The notes beneath the pieces are model-generated. The model was not told the origin of the DNA. It saw nothing but the letters and a program-made list of their open reading frames with translations, and ran no database searches. DNA of 64,000 bases from Betaproteobacteria bacterium. Its GTDB lineage: Bacteria > Pseudomonadota > Gammaproteobacteria > Burkholderiales > Casimicrobiaceae. The position numbers were made by a program, and so were the translations under genes. This document shows, piece after piece, positions 55,081 through 64,000 of this stretch (the stretch's first letter is position 1; each line of letters opens with the position of its first letter). Location: positions 86,642-150,641 of the forward strand of contig JADJWJ010000011.1 in the NCBI GenBank assembly GCA_016716425.1, written 5' to 3'.

Positions 55081-56610
55081 ATGGATCTGTCCGACTGGAT
55101 CGAGCGTCAGGCCGCCTTCGCGCCGGCGAAGACGGCGCTCGTGTGCGCGGACCGGCGCCTCCCCTACGCCGATCTTGCCGCAACGGTCCGGCAAGCGGCG
55201 GCGGCGCTCGTCGCAGCGGGCGTGGTCCGCGGCGACCGCGTCGCGTACCTGGGCTACAACGGAATCGAGCAGGTCGCGCTGTTCTTCGCCTGCGCCCGGC
55301 TGGGCACGCTGTTCGTGCCGCTGTCGTGGCGCCTCGCGCCGCCCGAGCACCGGACGATGCTCGCGGACTGCCGCCCGCGCGTGCTGGTGGTCGCCGAGCC
55401 GTTCCTCGGCCCGACGGCGGCACTCGCCGATGCCACCGCCGGCCTCGTACGCGTCGCGCTCGGCTCCGCCCCCGACGGCTGGCTGCCGTGGGACGAGTTC
55501 GTCGCGCGCGGCGCCGCGTTGCCGCCCGCGCTCGCGGACGCCGCCGCCGCACCCGTGCTCCTCAGCTACACGTCGGGGTCGACCGGGCAGCCCAAGGGGG
55601 TCGTGCTCCGGCAGGACGCGCTGTTCCACAACGCGGTCAACAGCACGCACATGCACGACCTTGCGAGCACGGACGTCGTGCTGACGACGCTGCCGCTCTT
55701 CCACGTGGGCGGCCTCAACATCCAGACGCTGCCGGCGCTGCACGCGGGGGCGACCGTCGTGCTTCACCCCCGCTTCGATCCGGCGCGCGCGATCGACGCG
55801 ATCGAGCGCGACGGCATCACGCTGACGGTCCTCGTCCCGGCGCAGCTCGAACTCCTGGCCGCCGAGCCGCGCTGGCGCACCGCCGATCTCTCGCGGCTGC
55901 GCGCGATCACGACCGGCTCGACGATCATCGGCGAGGCGTTCGTGCGCAAGAACCTCCACCGCGGTGTTCCGCTGCTGCAGGTCTACGGCGCGACCGAGAC
56001 CTGCCCGATCGCCGCTTACCAGCGCTGCGCGGACGCCTCCGCCCACCCGGGCTCGATCGGCAAGCCCGCGCTGCACTGCGAACTCATGCTCGCCGACGGC
56101 GAGGGCCGCGCCGTCGCCGCCGGCGAGAGCGGCGAGATCTGGATCCGCGGCGCCAACGTCATGGACGGCTACTGGGACCAGCCGCGGGAGACCGCGGCCG
56201 TGCTCGCCGGCGGCTGGTATCGCACCGGCGACGTCGCGCACGCCGACGCCGACGGGTGGCTCTACGTCGACGGCCGCCGCCGCGACGTGATCATCTCCGG
56301 CGGCGAAAACGTCTACCCGGCGGAGATCGAGAACGTGCTCGCCGAGTGCCCGGGGGTGGCCGAAGTCGCCGTCGTCGGCCGTCCCGACGAGCGTTGGGGC
56401 GAGGCGGTCGTCGCCGTCGTCGTGCCCGCCCGCGACAGCGCGCTCACGCGCGAGGCGCTGTGCGCGTTCCTCGACGGGCGCGTTGCCCGCTACAAGCACC
56501 CGCGCGACGTCGTGCTCGCCGACGCCCTGCCCCGTACCGCGCTCGGCAAGGTCAAGCGCGAGGAATTGAAGCGGCTCGCACGACGCGAGCGCGTCGCCGG
56601 ATCCGCGTGA
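55081..56610 (+). CDS. Acyl-CoA ligase (AMP-forming)
   Basis: This enzyme of 509 residues is likely to activate the acid substrate of the operon with ATP and CoA. It carries the P-loop LLSYTSGSTGQPKGV, VYGATETCPIAAYQ, the hinge and motif YRTGDVAHADADGWLYVDGR, and the catalytic lysine block LPRTALGKVKREELKR. A GGAGG lies a few bases before the ATG. The 150-nt stretch before it holds no other gene that I can see. It resembles medium-chain or aryl-acyl CoA ligases, but the substrate cannot be told. Confidence 0.92.
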   Translation: MDLSDWIERQAAFAPAKTALVCADRRLPYADLAATVRQAAAALVAAGVVRGDRVAYLGYNGIEQVALFFACARLGTLFVPLSWRLAPPEHRTMLADCRPRVLVVAEPFLGPTAALADATAGLVRVALGSAPDGWLPWDEFVARGAALPPALADAAAAPVLLSYTSGSTGQPKGVVLRQDALFHNAVNSTHMHDLASTDVVLTTLPLFHVGGLNIQTLPALHAGATVVLHPRFDPARAIDAIERDGITLTVLVPAQLELLAAEPRWRTADLSRLRAITTGSTIIGEAFVRKNLHRGVPLLQVYGATETCPIAAYQRCADASAHPGSIGKPALHCELMLADGEGRAVAAGESGEIWIRGANVMDGYWDQPRETAAVLAGGWYRTGDVAHADADGWLYVDGRRRDVIISGGENVYPAEIENVLAECPGVAEVAVVGRPDERWGEAVVAVVVPARDSALTREALCAFLDGRVARYKHPRDVVLADALPRTALGKVKREELKRLARRERVAGSA

Positions 56611-56629
56611 GGCCACGGAAGGAATCCTG

Positions 56630-58759
56630 ATGGGCGCCAGAATCGGCATCGACGTCGGCGGCACGTTCACCGACTTCATCCTGACCCGCGACGGCGCGCC
56701 GGCGCTCCTGCACAAGGTGCTGTCGACGCCGGCCGATCCGTCCATCGCGGTCGTCGCGGGCCTGGCCGAGCTGGCCGCGATGGTCGACCCGGCCGGGACC
56801 GCCACGGCGTTCGCGGCCTCGATCGAGACGATCGTCCACGGCACCACGGTCGCGACCAACGCGACGCTGACGCACACCGGAGCGAAGTCGGCGCTGCTCA
56901 CCACCGAAGGCGTGCGCGACGCGCTCGAGATGCGGCGCGGCATCCGCGAGGAGCAGTACAACAACGCCTACACGAACGTGAAGCCGCTCGTGCCCCGGCA
57001 CCTGCGCGCCGGGGTGAAGGGCCGGCTCGACCGCGCCGGGCGCGAGATCGAGCCGCTCGACCTCGCGGCGCTGGACGCCGCGATCGCCGGCTTCCGGCGC
57101 GAGGGCGTCGCGGCGGTCTCCGTGTGCTTCATGAATTCCTACGCAAACCCGGCGCACGAGCAGGCGGCCGCCGCGCGCGTCCGCGCGGCGATGCCCGACG
57201 CGTTCCTCACCGTCTCATCGACGCTGCTGCCGTCGATCCGCTTCTACGAGCGCGTCTCGACGACCGCGCTCAACTCGTACGTCGGTCCCCGGCTCAACCG
57301 CTACGTCGAGCAGCTGGTGAGCCGCCTCGCCGCGGCCGGGTTCCGCGGGACGCTGCTCATCATGCAGAGCAACGGCGGCGTGATGTCGCCGGAGGTCGCC
57401 CGCGCGAGCCCCGCGCTGACGCTGCTCTCCGGACCGGCCGGCGGTCCCGGCGCCGGCCTCTTCCACGCGCAGGCGCTGGGCTACGACCGCGCGATCACGA
57501 CCGACATGGGCGGCACGAGCTTCGAGGCATCGGTCGCCGTGGGCGCCCCGCTGCTCGTCAACGACGGCGAGATCGCGCGGCACAAGATCGCGCTGCCGAT
57601 GCTCGACATCCACACGATCGGCGCCGGCGGGGGCTCGATCGGCTGGCTCGACGCTGGCGGCATGCTGCGGATGGGCCCGCAGAGCGCGGGCGCCGATCCG
57701 GGTCCGGCGTGCTACGGAAAGGGCGGCACGCTCCCTGCCTCCACCGACGCGAACCTGGTGCTGGGCTACCTCGACCCCGACTACTTCGCCGGCGGCCGGA
57801 TGCGCCTGTCCTTGCCCGCGGCGCGCGAGGCGATCCGCACGCACATCGCCCAGCCGATGGGCCTGCCGGTCGAGGACGCCGCGGCCGGCATGTTCCGCGT
57901 CGTCTGCAACAACATGGCGCAGGGCGTGCGCGAGGTGACGATCAAGCGGGGCTGGGATCCGCGCGAGTTCCCGTTCGTCGCCGCGGGCGGCGCCGGTCCG
58001 ATCCACGCGTGCCAGATCTGCAACGAGCTCGAGATTCCGCTGCAGATCGTGCCGCGCGAATCGTCGGTGCTCTGCGCGATGGGCATGCTGCTCTCGGACC
58101 TCCGGCACGACTTCGTGCGCACCTTCGTCGCGCCGCTGGCCGCGCTCGACTGGACGCGGCTCGCCGCACTCGTCGACGAGATGGTCGCCGAGGGCGATCG
58201 CCAGCTCGAGGCCGAGCGCATCCCGGCCGGAGGCCGGAGGCACGCGATCAAGCTCGACTGCCGCTACGTCAAGCAGTACCACGAGGTCGGCGTCGACGTG
58301 CCGCGCGAGGCGATCCGGGCGCACGACGCCGCGGCGATCGCCGCGGGCCTGCACCGCGAGCACAACCGCCTGTACGGGTACTCGCTCGAGCACGAGGGCG
58401 CGCCGATCGAAATCATCAACGTCCGGGTCGAGGTGCAAGGCGCGGTCGACAAGCCCCGGCGGCAGGATGAGGCGTGGTGCGACGAGGACCCGTCCGCCGC
58501 GCTCAAGGGCCGGCGCGACGCGTACGTTCCCGAGGACGGCGCGTTTAGGCGCGTCCCGGTCTACGACGGCCACCGGCTGCGCTTCGGGCAGCGGATCGCG
58601 GGCCCGGCGATCGTCGAGCAGGTGACGACGTCGATCGTGCTGACCGGGACCTGGGACGCGATCGTCGACCGCCACGGCTCGTTCGTCCTCTACCGCAAGG
58701 GACGCGAGGACCTGGCCGCGCCGGTCGTGGCGTCGCGGCCGCAGGTCGCGACGGCGTGA
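56630..58759 (+). CDS. hyuA: Hydantoinase A/acetone carboxylase beta-type subunit
   Basis: This ATP-dependent subunit of about 709 residues resembles HyuA, 5-oxoprolinase and the acetone/acetophenone carboxylase beta family. The actin-like ATP motif is near the start (IGIDVGGTFTDF), and HGTTVATNATL, MGGTSFEASVA, AGGGSIGWLD and AGADPGPACYG follow. Substrate ring opening or carboxylation would use ATP. It lies 19 nt after the ligase, with hyuB 31 nt downstream, as in hydantoinase and carboxylase operons. The next genes make a hydantoin role less likely than an acid or ketone conversion. Confidence 0.92.
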   Translation: MGARIGIDVGGTFTDFILTRDGAPALLHKVLSTPADPSIAVVAGLAELAAMVDPAGTATAFAASIETIVHGTTVATNATLTHTGAKSALLTTEGVRDALEMRRGIREEQYNNAYTNVKPLVPRHLRAGVKGRLDRAGREIEPLDLAALDAAIAGFRREGVAAVSVCFMNSYANPAHEQAAAARVRAAMPDAFLTVSSTLLPSIRFYERVSTTALNSYVGPRLNRYVEQLVSRLAAAGFRGTLLIMQSNGGVMSPEVARASPALTLLSGPAGGPGAGLFHAQALGYDRAITTDMGGTSFEASVAVGAPLLVNDGEIARHKIALPMLDIHTIGAGGGSIGWLDAGGMLRMGPQSAGADPGPACYGKGGTLPASTDANLVLGYLDPDYFAGGRMRLSLPAAREAIRTHIAQPMGLPVEDAAAGMFRVVCNNMAQGVREVTIKRGWDPREFPFVAAGGAGPIHACQICNELEIPLQIVPRESSVLCAMGMLLSDLRHDFVRTFVAPLAALDWTRLAALVDEMVAEGDRQLEAERIPAGGRRHAIKLDCRYVKQYHEVGVDVPREAIRAHDAAAIAAGLHREHNRLYGYSLEHEGAPIEIINVRVEVQGAVDKPRRQDEAWCDEDPSAALKGRRDAYVPEDGAFRRVPVYDGHRLRFGQRIAGPAIVEQVTTSIVLTGTWDAIVDRHGSFVLYRKGREDLAAPVVASRPQVATA

Positions 58760-58790
58760 GCGGGCAACGGTCCGGCGACAAGGAGACGAC

Positions 58791-60467
58791 GTGAACATCG
58801 ACCCGATCCTGCTGTCCGTGTACGCGCGGACGTTCAAGGCGATCACCGACGAGATGAGCATCTCGATGCAGCAGACGACGCGCTCGCCGATCCTGTGCGA
58901 GGCGAAGGACTTCGTCACCGGGCTCTACGACGCGGACGGGCGGATGCTCGAGCAGACCGAGAACCTGCCGATCCTCGCGTTCTCGCTGGCGCCGGTCTGC
59001 AAGCACGTCCGGTCGAAATTCGGCGACGACATCGCACCGGGGGACGTGTTCTTCCACAACGACGTGTTCAGCCTCGGCAACCAGAACAACGACGTCGCCG
59101 TGTTCAAGCCGGTGTTCTTCGAGGGCCGGCTCGTCGCGTGGACCGCCGTCAAGGGCCACCAGGCGGACATCGGCGGCGCGGTGGCCGGCGGCTACAACCC
59201 GAACGCGACCGAGGTGTGGCAGGAGGCGCTGCGCATCCCGGCGGTGAAGGTGATCGACCGCGGCAAGCTCCGCCAGGACGTCTGGGACCTCATCTTCGCC
59301 AACATCCGCTTCGACATCGTGCGGCACGACATGCAGGCGGAGATCGGCGCGTGCACGATCGGCGAGCGCCGATTCGTCGAGCTGCTCGGCAAGTACGGCC
59401 GCGACCACTTCGAGGCGCACAAGGAGGCGCTGTTCGACGCGACGCGCCGGATGATGGAGGCCGAGATCGGCAAGATTCCGAACGGACGCTACTCGGGCGA
59501 GGGCCGCGTCTACTACGACGGCCGCCACGAGGGTTCGCAGTTCACGATCCGCGTCGACATCGACGTCGAGGACCGGAAGATCCGCTTCGACTACTCGCGC
59601 ACCGACGCGCAGACCAACGGCTTCGTGAACGGCACGTTCACGTCGAGCGCCTCGGCGACGATCCTCACGCTGCTGCAGATGATCAACCCCGACATCCCGC
59701 ACAACGAGGGCATGATCGAGCCGGTCGAGATCGTGATCCCCGAAGGCACGATCCTCAACGCGTCCTACCCGAAGGCGACGACGTTCGGCAACCACCTGTG
59801 CCCGCCGAACGCCGACGCGATCCAGCGCGCGCTCGCGCCGGCCCTCCCCGACCGCGTCACCGCCGGCTGGAACAACCTGCTGTGCTCGCTCACGACCGGC
59901 ATCGACCCCGGGAAGAACGACAAGTACGTCGACATCGGCTTCATGGGCCTCAAGGGCGGCTCCGGCGCGATGCGCGGCACCGACGGCTACGACCACATCG
60001 GCATGATCGACGCCTCGGGCGGCCTGCTCGACCAGGACTACGAGATGTTCGAGCAGCAGACGCCGCACCTCCTGCTCCGTCACGAGTACCTGACCGACTC
60101 GGCGGGCGCCGGCGAGTGGCGCGGCGGGCTGGGCGTCGAGACGCTGTTCCGCATCGGCTCCGACGACACGCAGCTCGTCACCTTCGGCGACGGCGACTTC
60201 GAGCCTGCGTTCGGCCTATTCGGCGGCGGCGCGGGCACGCTCAACTTCATCCGGCTCACCTACCCGGACGGGCGCACGGTCGTGCCGCGGAACAAGGACC
60301 TGCTCACCGGCGTCCCGCGGGGCACGCTCTACCACCAGCAGGCCGGCGGCGGCGGCGGCTACGGCGACCCGCAGCGCCGCGACCGCGCGAAGGTGCGCGA
60401 GGAGGTCCGCGACGGCGTGATCTCGGCGCGCGCGGCGCGCGCCGCGTACGGGCTCGACGAAGGCTGA
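58791..60467 (+). CDS. hyuB: Hydantoinase B/acetone carboxylase alpha-type subunit
   Basis: This partner subunit of 558 residues matches HyuB: DEMSISMQQTTRSPI near the start, DVFFHNDVFSLGNQNNDVAVF, GHQADIGG, then SYPKATTFGNHLCPP and the glycine-rich end QQAGGGGGYGDP. The hyuA and hyuB products usually form one enzyme. A third small zinc-binding subunit found in acetone carboxylases is not visible here. GGAGA lies before the ATG. Its role in the operon, whether carboxylation or hydrolysis, cannot be decided by sequence alone. Confidence 0.93.
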   Translation: MNIDPILLSVYARTFKAITDEMSISMQQTTRSPILCEAKDFVTGLYDADGRMLEQTENLPILAFSLAPVCKHVRSKFGDDIAPGDVFFHNDVFSLGNQNNDVAVFKPVFFEGRLVAWTAVKGHQADIGGAVAGGYNPNATEVWQEALRIPAVKVIDRGKLRQDVWDLIFANIRFDIVRHDMQAEIGACTIGERRFVELLGKYGRDHFEAHKEALFDATRRMMEAEIGKIPNGRYSGEGRVYYDGRHEGSQFTIRVDIDVEDRKIRFDYSRTDAQTNGFVNGTFTSSASATILTLLQMINPDIPHNEGMIEPVEIVIPEGTILNASYPKATTFGNHLCPPNADAIQRALAPALPDRVTAGWNNLLCSLTTGIDPGKNDKYVDIGFMGLKGGSGAMRGTDGYDHIGMIDASGGLLDQDYEMFEQQTPHLLLRHEYLTDSAGAGEWRGGLGVETLFRIGSDDTQLVTFGDGDFEPAFGLFGGGAGTLNFIRLTYPDGRTVVPRNKDLLTGVPRGTLYHQQAGGGGGYGDPQRRDRAKVREEVRDGVISARAARAAYGLDEG

Positions 60468-60481
60468 ACGGCGCCCCGGCC

Positions 60482-61615
60482 ATGGACTTCGCGCTCACCG
60501 CCGACCAGCGCCAGATCCGCGACACGTTCGCGCGGTTCGTGGACGCGGAAGTCGTCCCGCGCGCCGCAGCGATCGACGCGGCGCACGCGTATCCGCGCGA
60601 GCTCGTCCGCCGGCTCGCCGACCTCGGGTTCTTCGCGATGCGCTATCCGGAAGAGGCCGGCGGCCTGGGCCTCGACCTCGCGACGTTCTGCCTCGCGCTC
60701 GCCGAGATCGCGCGCGGCTCGATGTCGCTCGCCGGCTGCGCCGCGATGCAGGCGCTGATGGGCACCAAGTTCCTGCACCTGCTCGGCAACGACGACATCC
60801 GGGCGCGGCTCTTCCGCCCGGCGCTCGCCGCCGAGGCCATCGGCGCGATCTGCATGACCGAGCCCAACGCGGGCTCGGACCTCGACGGGATCGCCACCAG
60901 CGCCCGCAAGGTCGACGGCGGCTACGTGCTCGATGGCCAGAAGACCTGGGTGACGGCCGCCCCGGTCGCCGATTTCTTCACGGTGTTCGCGCGCGCAGGC
61001 GAGGCGCGCAGGCTCACGATCTTCCTGGTCGAGCGCGGGTTCGGCGGCCTGACCGTCGGGCGCGCCATCGAGAAGATGGGAGTGCGCGCGCTGCCGACTT
61101 CCGAGCTCGCGCTCGCCGGCTGCTTCGTCCCGGACAGCCACCGGCTCTCCCGCGCCGAGGGGGACGGCGAGGAGCACCTGCGCACGACGCTCGCGGAGAT
61201 CCGCATCATCACCGGCGCCATGGCGCTCGGCGTCGCCCGCGCCGCGCTCGACGAGGCGGCGCGCTACGCCGGCGAGCGCGCGCAGTTCGGCAAGCCGATC
61301 AACCGGTTCCAGGCGATCCAGCTGAAGCTGGCCGAGATGGCGACCGACTACGAGGCCGCCGTCCATCTCGTCCGCTACGCGGCCTGGTCCCACGACACCG
61401 GCGCGCCGCACCACAAGGAGGCGGCGATGGCGAAGCTCTTCGCGACGGAGGCCGCCGCGCGCATCTGCGACCAGGCCGCGCGGGTGCTCGCGTCCTACGG
61501 CTACGCCACCGAGTTCCCGGTCGAGCGTTACCTGCGCGACGTGCGCTTCACGCTGATCGGCGGCGGCACGAGCGAGATCCTGAAGCTCGTGATCGCCAAG
61601 GAGGCCGCGAGGTGA
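60482..61615 (+). CDS. Acyl-CoA dehydrogenase
   Basis: This FAD-dependent enzyme of 377 residues oxidises an acyl-CoA to an enoyl-CoA. Landmarks are FALTADQRQIRDTFARFV, AICMTEPNAGSDL, GQKTWVTAAPVADFFTVFAR, and the C-terminal YLRDVRFTLIGGGTSEILK. The catalytic-base position is not resolved by eye. The ATG lies 14 nt after the hyuB stop and the next gene starts five bases after its own stop, so it is part of the same operon. An electron-transfer flavoprotein would be encoded elsewhere. Confidence 0.93.
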   Translation: MDFALTADQRQIRDTFARFVDAEVVPRAAAIDAAHAYPRELVRRLADLGFFAMRYPEEAGGLGLDLATFCLALAEIARGSMSLAGCAAMQALMGTKFLHLLGNDDIRARLFRPALAAEAIGAICMTEPNAGSDLDGIATSARKVDGGYVLDGQKTWVTAAPVADFFTVFARAGEARRLTIFLVERGFGGLTVGRAIEKMGVRALPTSELALAGCFVPDSHRLSRAEGDGEEHLRTTLAEIRIITGAMALGVARAALDEAARYAGERAQFGKPINRFQAIQLKLAEMATDYEAAVHLVRYAAWSHDTGAPHHKEAAMAKLFATEAAARICDQAARVLASYGYATEFPVERYLRDVRFTLIGGGTSEILKLVIAKEAAR

Positions 61616-61619
61616 GACG

Positions 61620-62023
<404 letters not shown>

Positions 62024-62027
<4 letters not shown>

Positions 62028-63640
62028 ACGATCGCTTGCCGCCCGACGTGACCCCGGTCCGGAACGAGTCGGGCATTCCGATCGAGCCCGTCTACACCGA
62101 GGAGCACGTCGCGGCAAGCGGCGGGCTCGCGCTGTTGGGGCGGCCCGGCGAGTACCCGTTCACGCGCGGCATCCACCCGCTGATGTTCCGCAAGCAGCCG
62201 TGGACGATGCGCCAGTACACGGGGTTCGGCAACGCGGCCGACACGAACGCCCGCTTCAAGTACCTGATCGCCAACGGCCAGACGGGCCTGAACGTCGCGT
62301 TCGACCTGCCGACGCAGTGCGGCCTCGACTCGGACGACCCGCTCGCCGAAGGCGAGGTCGGTCGCGTCGGGATGGCGATCGACACGCTGCGCGACTTCGA
62401 GATCGCGTTCGCCGGGATCGACCTCGACCGGATCACGGTTTCGCTCACGGTCAACGGTTCCGCCGCGGTCCTGATCGCGATGTACCTGGCGCTGGCCGAA
62501 CGCCGCGGCTTCGACGTCGCGAAGCTGCGCGGCACCGCGCAGAACGACATCCTGAAGGAGTACATCGGCCGCGGCACCTGGATCTTCCCGGTCGACGCGT
62601 CGGTGCGCCTCGTCGGCGACACGATCGAGTACTGCGCCCGGCACGCGCCCAAGTACAGCCCGGTGTCGGTCTGCGGCTACCACATCCGCGAGTCCGGCGC
62701 GACGCCGACGCAGGAGATGGCCTACGCGTTCGCGATCGCGTGCGCCTACGCCGACGAGGTGCAGGGCCGCGGGCTCCCGATCGACGAGTTCGCCGGACGT
62801 CTGTCGTTCAACTTCAACATCTTCGGCAGCCTGTTCGAGCAGGTCGCGAAGTTCCGCGCCGGCCGCGGGCTCTGGGCGAAGATCGTGCGCGAGCGCTACG
62901 GGGCGACCAGGCCCGCCTCGATGTGGATGCGCATGATCGCCGGCGGCGGCGGCGGCGGCCTCACCTACGAGCAGCCCGAGCTCAACATCGTCCGCGGCGC
63001 CTACTACGCGCTCATCAGCGCGCTGTCGGGGGCGCAGACGATGGCGCTGTGCTGCTACGACGAGGCCTACACGATACCCAGCGAGTACGCGCAGCGCATC
63101 TCGCTGCGCACGATGCAGCTGCTGATCGAGGAGATGGGGCTCTGCGACACCGTCGACCCCCTGGGCGGCGCCTACTACGTCGAGACGCTCACCAACCAGA
63201 TGCGGGCCGAGATGGAGCGCATCATCGCCGACGTCGACGCGCGCGGCGGCATCGTCGCGCTGGTCGCCTCCGGGGCGATCCAGTCGCAGGTTTCGGCGCA
63301 GGCGTACCAGCGGCAGCTCGACCTCGAGGCCGGCCGCCTGCGCAAGGTCGGCGTCAACTGCTATCGCAGCGACGACGGGGAGCCCGCGGTCGAGTTCCAT
63401 CCGTACGACGAGGCCGGCGCGCGCGCGCAGGTCGCCGCGCTCGCGGAAGCGCGCCGCACCCGGGACGGCGCCGCCGTAACCCGCGCGCTCGACGACGTGC
63501 GCCGCGCCGCCGCGGCCGGCGTCAACGCGATGCCGGCGATCGTCGCGGCCGTCAAGGCCTACGCGAGCGTCGGCGAGATCACCTCCGCGCTGGTGGCGGT
63601 CGTCGGCCGCTACCGCGAACCCGTCCGTTTCGAAGGCTGA
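62024..63640 (+). CDS. B12-dependent acyl-CoA mutase large subunit, unusual active-site loop
   Basis: This protein of 538 residues has the methylmalonyl-CoA mutase fold: RKQPWTMRQYTGFGNAADTN, VAFDLPTQCGLDSDDP, RGTAQNDILKEYIGRG, and CGYHIRESGATPTQEMAYA. Where methylmalonyl-CoA mutase has an R-x-H-S-Q-T-type loop, this protein reads MRMIAGGGGGGLTYEQPE, six glycines in a row. The position of the methylmalonyl-CoA substrate Tyr is also changed (TRGIHPLMF). The substrate is therefore probably not methylmalonyl-CoA. It is partnered by the small B12 subunit upstream and needs adenosylcobalamin. Mutase class certain, substrate unknown. Confidence 0.9.
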
Positions 63641-63644
63641 CCCG

Positions 63645-64000
63645 ATGACCGTCGAGCACTACTGGGCCCCCCGCTCGCTCCCCGAAGCGCTCGAGCACCT
63701 GCGCAGCGGCGAGGTGACGATCCTGGCGGGCGGCACCGACCTCATGCCGCAGAGCCACGCCGGCCGCGCGACGTTCGCGCGCGGGCTGCTCAACGTCCGG
63801 CGCGTCCCCGAGCTGCACTCCGTGGAGGCCGACGCCGGCGCCGTCCGCATCGGGGCGCTGTGCACGATCACGCAGCTCCTGCGCGACCCGCTGATCCGCG
63901 ACCGGTTCGGGATCCTCGCCGAGGCGTGCGACCGCTTCGCGAGCGACCAGCTGCGCAACGCCGCGACGATCGGCGGCAACGTCTGCAACGCCTCGCCCGC
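63645..64000 (+). CDS. FAD-binding subunit of a molybdenum hydroxylase (3' end cut off)
   Basis: About 118 residues are visible before the window ends. They match the FAD subunit of the CoxM/HcrB/xanthine dehydrogenase group: ILAGGTDLMPQSHAGRAT, LHSVEADAGAVRIGALCTI, and the FAD block NAATIGGNVCNASP. The small Fe-S and large molybdopterin subunits are expected further right. The ATG lies four nt after the mutase stop. A molybdenum hydroxylase in this operon would hydroxylate or dehydrogenate a CoA ester or heterocycle. Confidence 0.88.
   Translation, partial: MTVEHYWAPRSLPEALEHLRSGEVTILAGGTDLMPQSHAGRATFARGLLNVRRVPELHSVEADAGAVRIGALCTITQLLRDPLIRDRFGILAEACDRFASDQLRNAATIGGNVCNASP

Overview
The window is very GC-rich and looks like a chromosomal segment of a betaproteobacterium, probably Burkholderiales-like and possibly a metagenome assembly. 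The basis is the smc-zipA-ligA order, the protein families present, and the DUF1302/DUF1329 and qhp modules. I ran no database search, so the taxonomy is inferred.

Layout. (1) 1-5.9 kb, minus strand: the housekeeping block smc, zipA, ligA (ligA runs off the left edge). (2) 6-18.8 kb, minus strand: a long run of dipeptide/oligopeptide ABC transporter genes. It has two full sets of permeases and ATPases but only one solute-binding protein. An M20 amidohydrolase, an M14-like DUF2817 peptidase and a small lipoprotein sit inside the second set. (3) 18.9-26.3 kb: rlmB, two tandem MarC-family membrane proteins, tRNA-Thr(CGT), an acyl-CoA-synthetase-like gene and a very large FAD/Fe-S oxidoreductase gene. 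(4) 26.5-30.6 kb, plus strand: a branched-chain amino-acid-type ABC system with a fused LivH-LivM permease and LivG, but no LivF. (5) 30.7-49.5 kb: a divergent AraC regulator, then an envelope module (DUF1329, DUF1302, RND/MMPL, TerB-like, YCF48-like), an aldehyde dehydrogenase and a quinohemoprotein amine dehydrogenase cluster, qhpA-D-C-B-[U32-like pair]-F-E. (6) 49.5-52.8 kb, minus strand: a HAD/enoyl-CoA hydratase fusion and a NnrS-family protein. (7) 53-64 kb, plus strand: a GntR-controlled catabolic operon with thiolase, acyl-CoA ligase, HyuA/HyuB-type pair, acyl-CoA dehydrogenase, split B12-dependent acyl-CoA mutase and the FAD subunit of a molybdenum hydroxylase (runs off the right edge).

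How the parts fit. QhpA, B and C would form a periplasmic amine dehydrogenase that oxidises a primary amine to an aldehyde, which the adjacent aldehyde dehydrogenase takes to an acid. QhpD makes the peptide cross-links in QhpC, QhpE removes its leader and QhpF exports it. The flavin monooxygenase QhpG, which hydroxylates the precursor tryptophan in characterised systems, is not in the window. In its usual neighbourhood are two U32-type proteins whose cysteine spacing resembles UbiU/UbiV, known oxygen-independent hydroxylases. I consider this the most interesting feature: a possible oxygen-independent route to the CTQ cofactor.

Data quality. Sixteen apparent frameshifts fall between about 6.5 and 28.2 kb, most of them between 16.5 and 28.2 kb. 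I saw none in the remaining 36 kb. They sit mostly in G/C runs inside otherwise conserved proteins, so sequence error is at least as likely as true gene decay. A 62-nt repeat starting exactly at a stop codon occurs after both smc and livHM. At the second site related 71-bp tandem units supply the livG start region.
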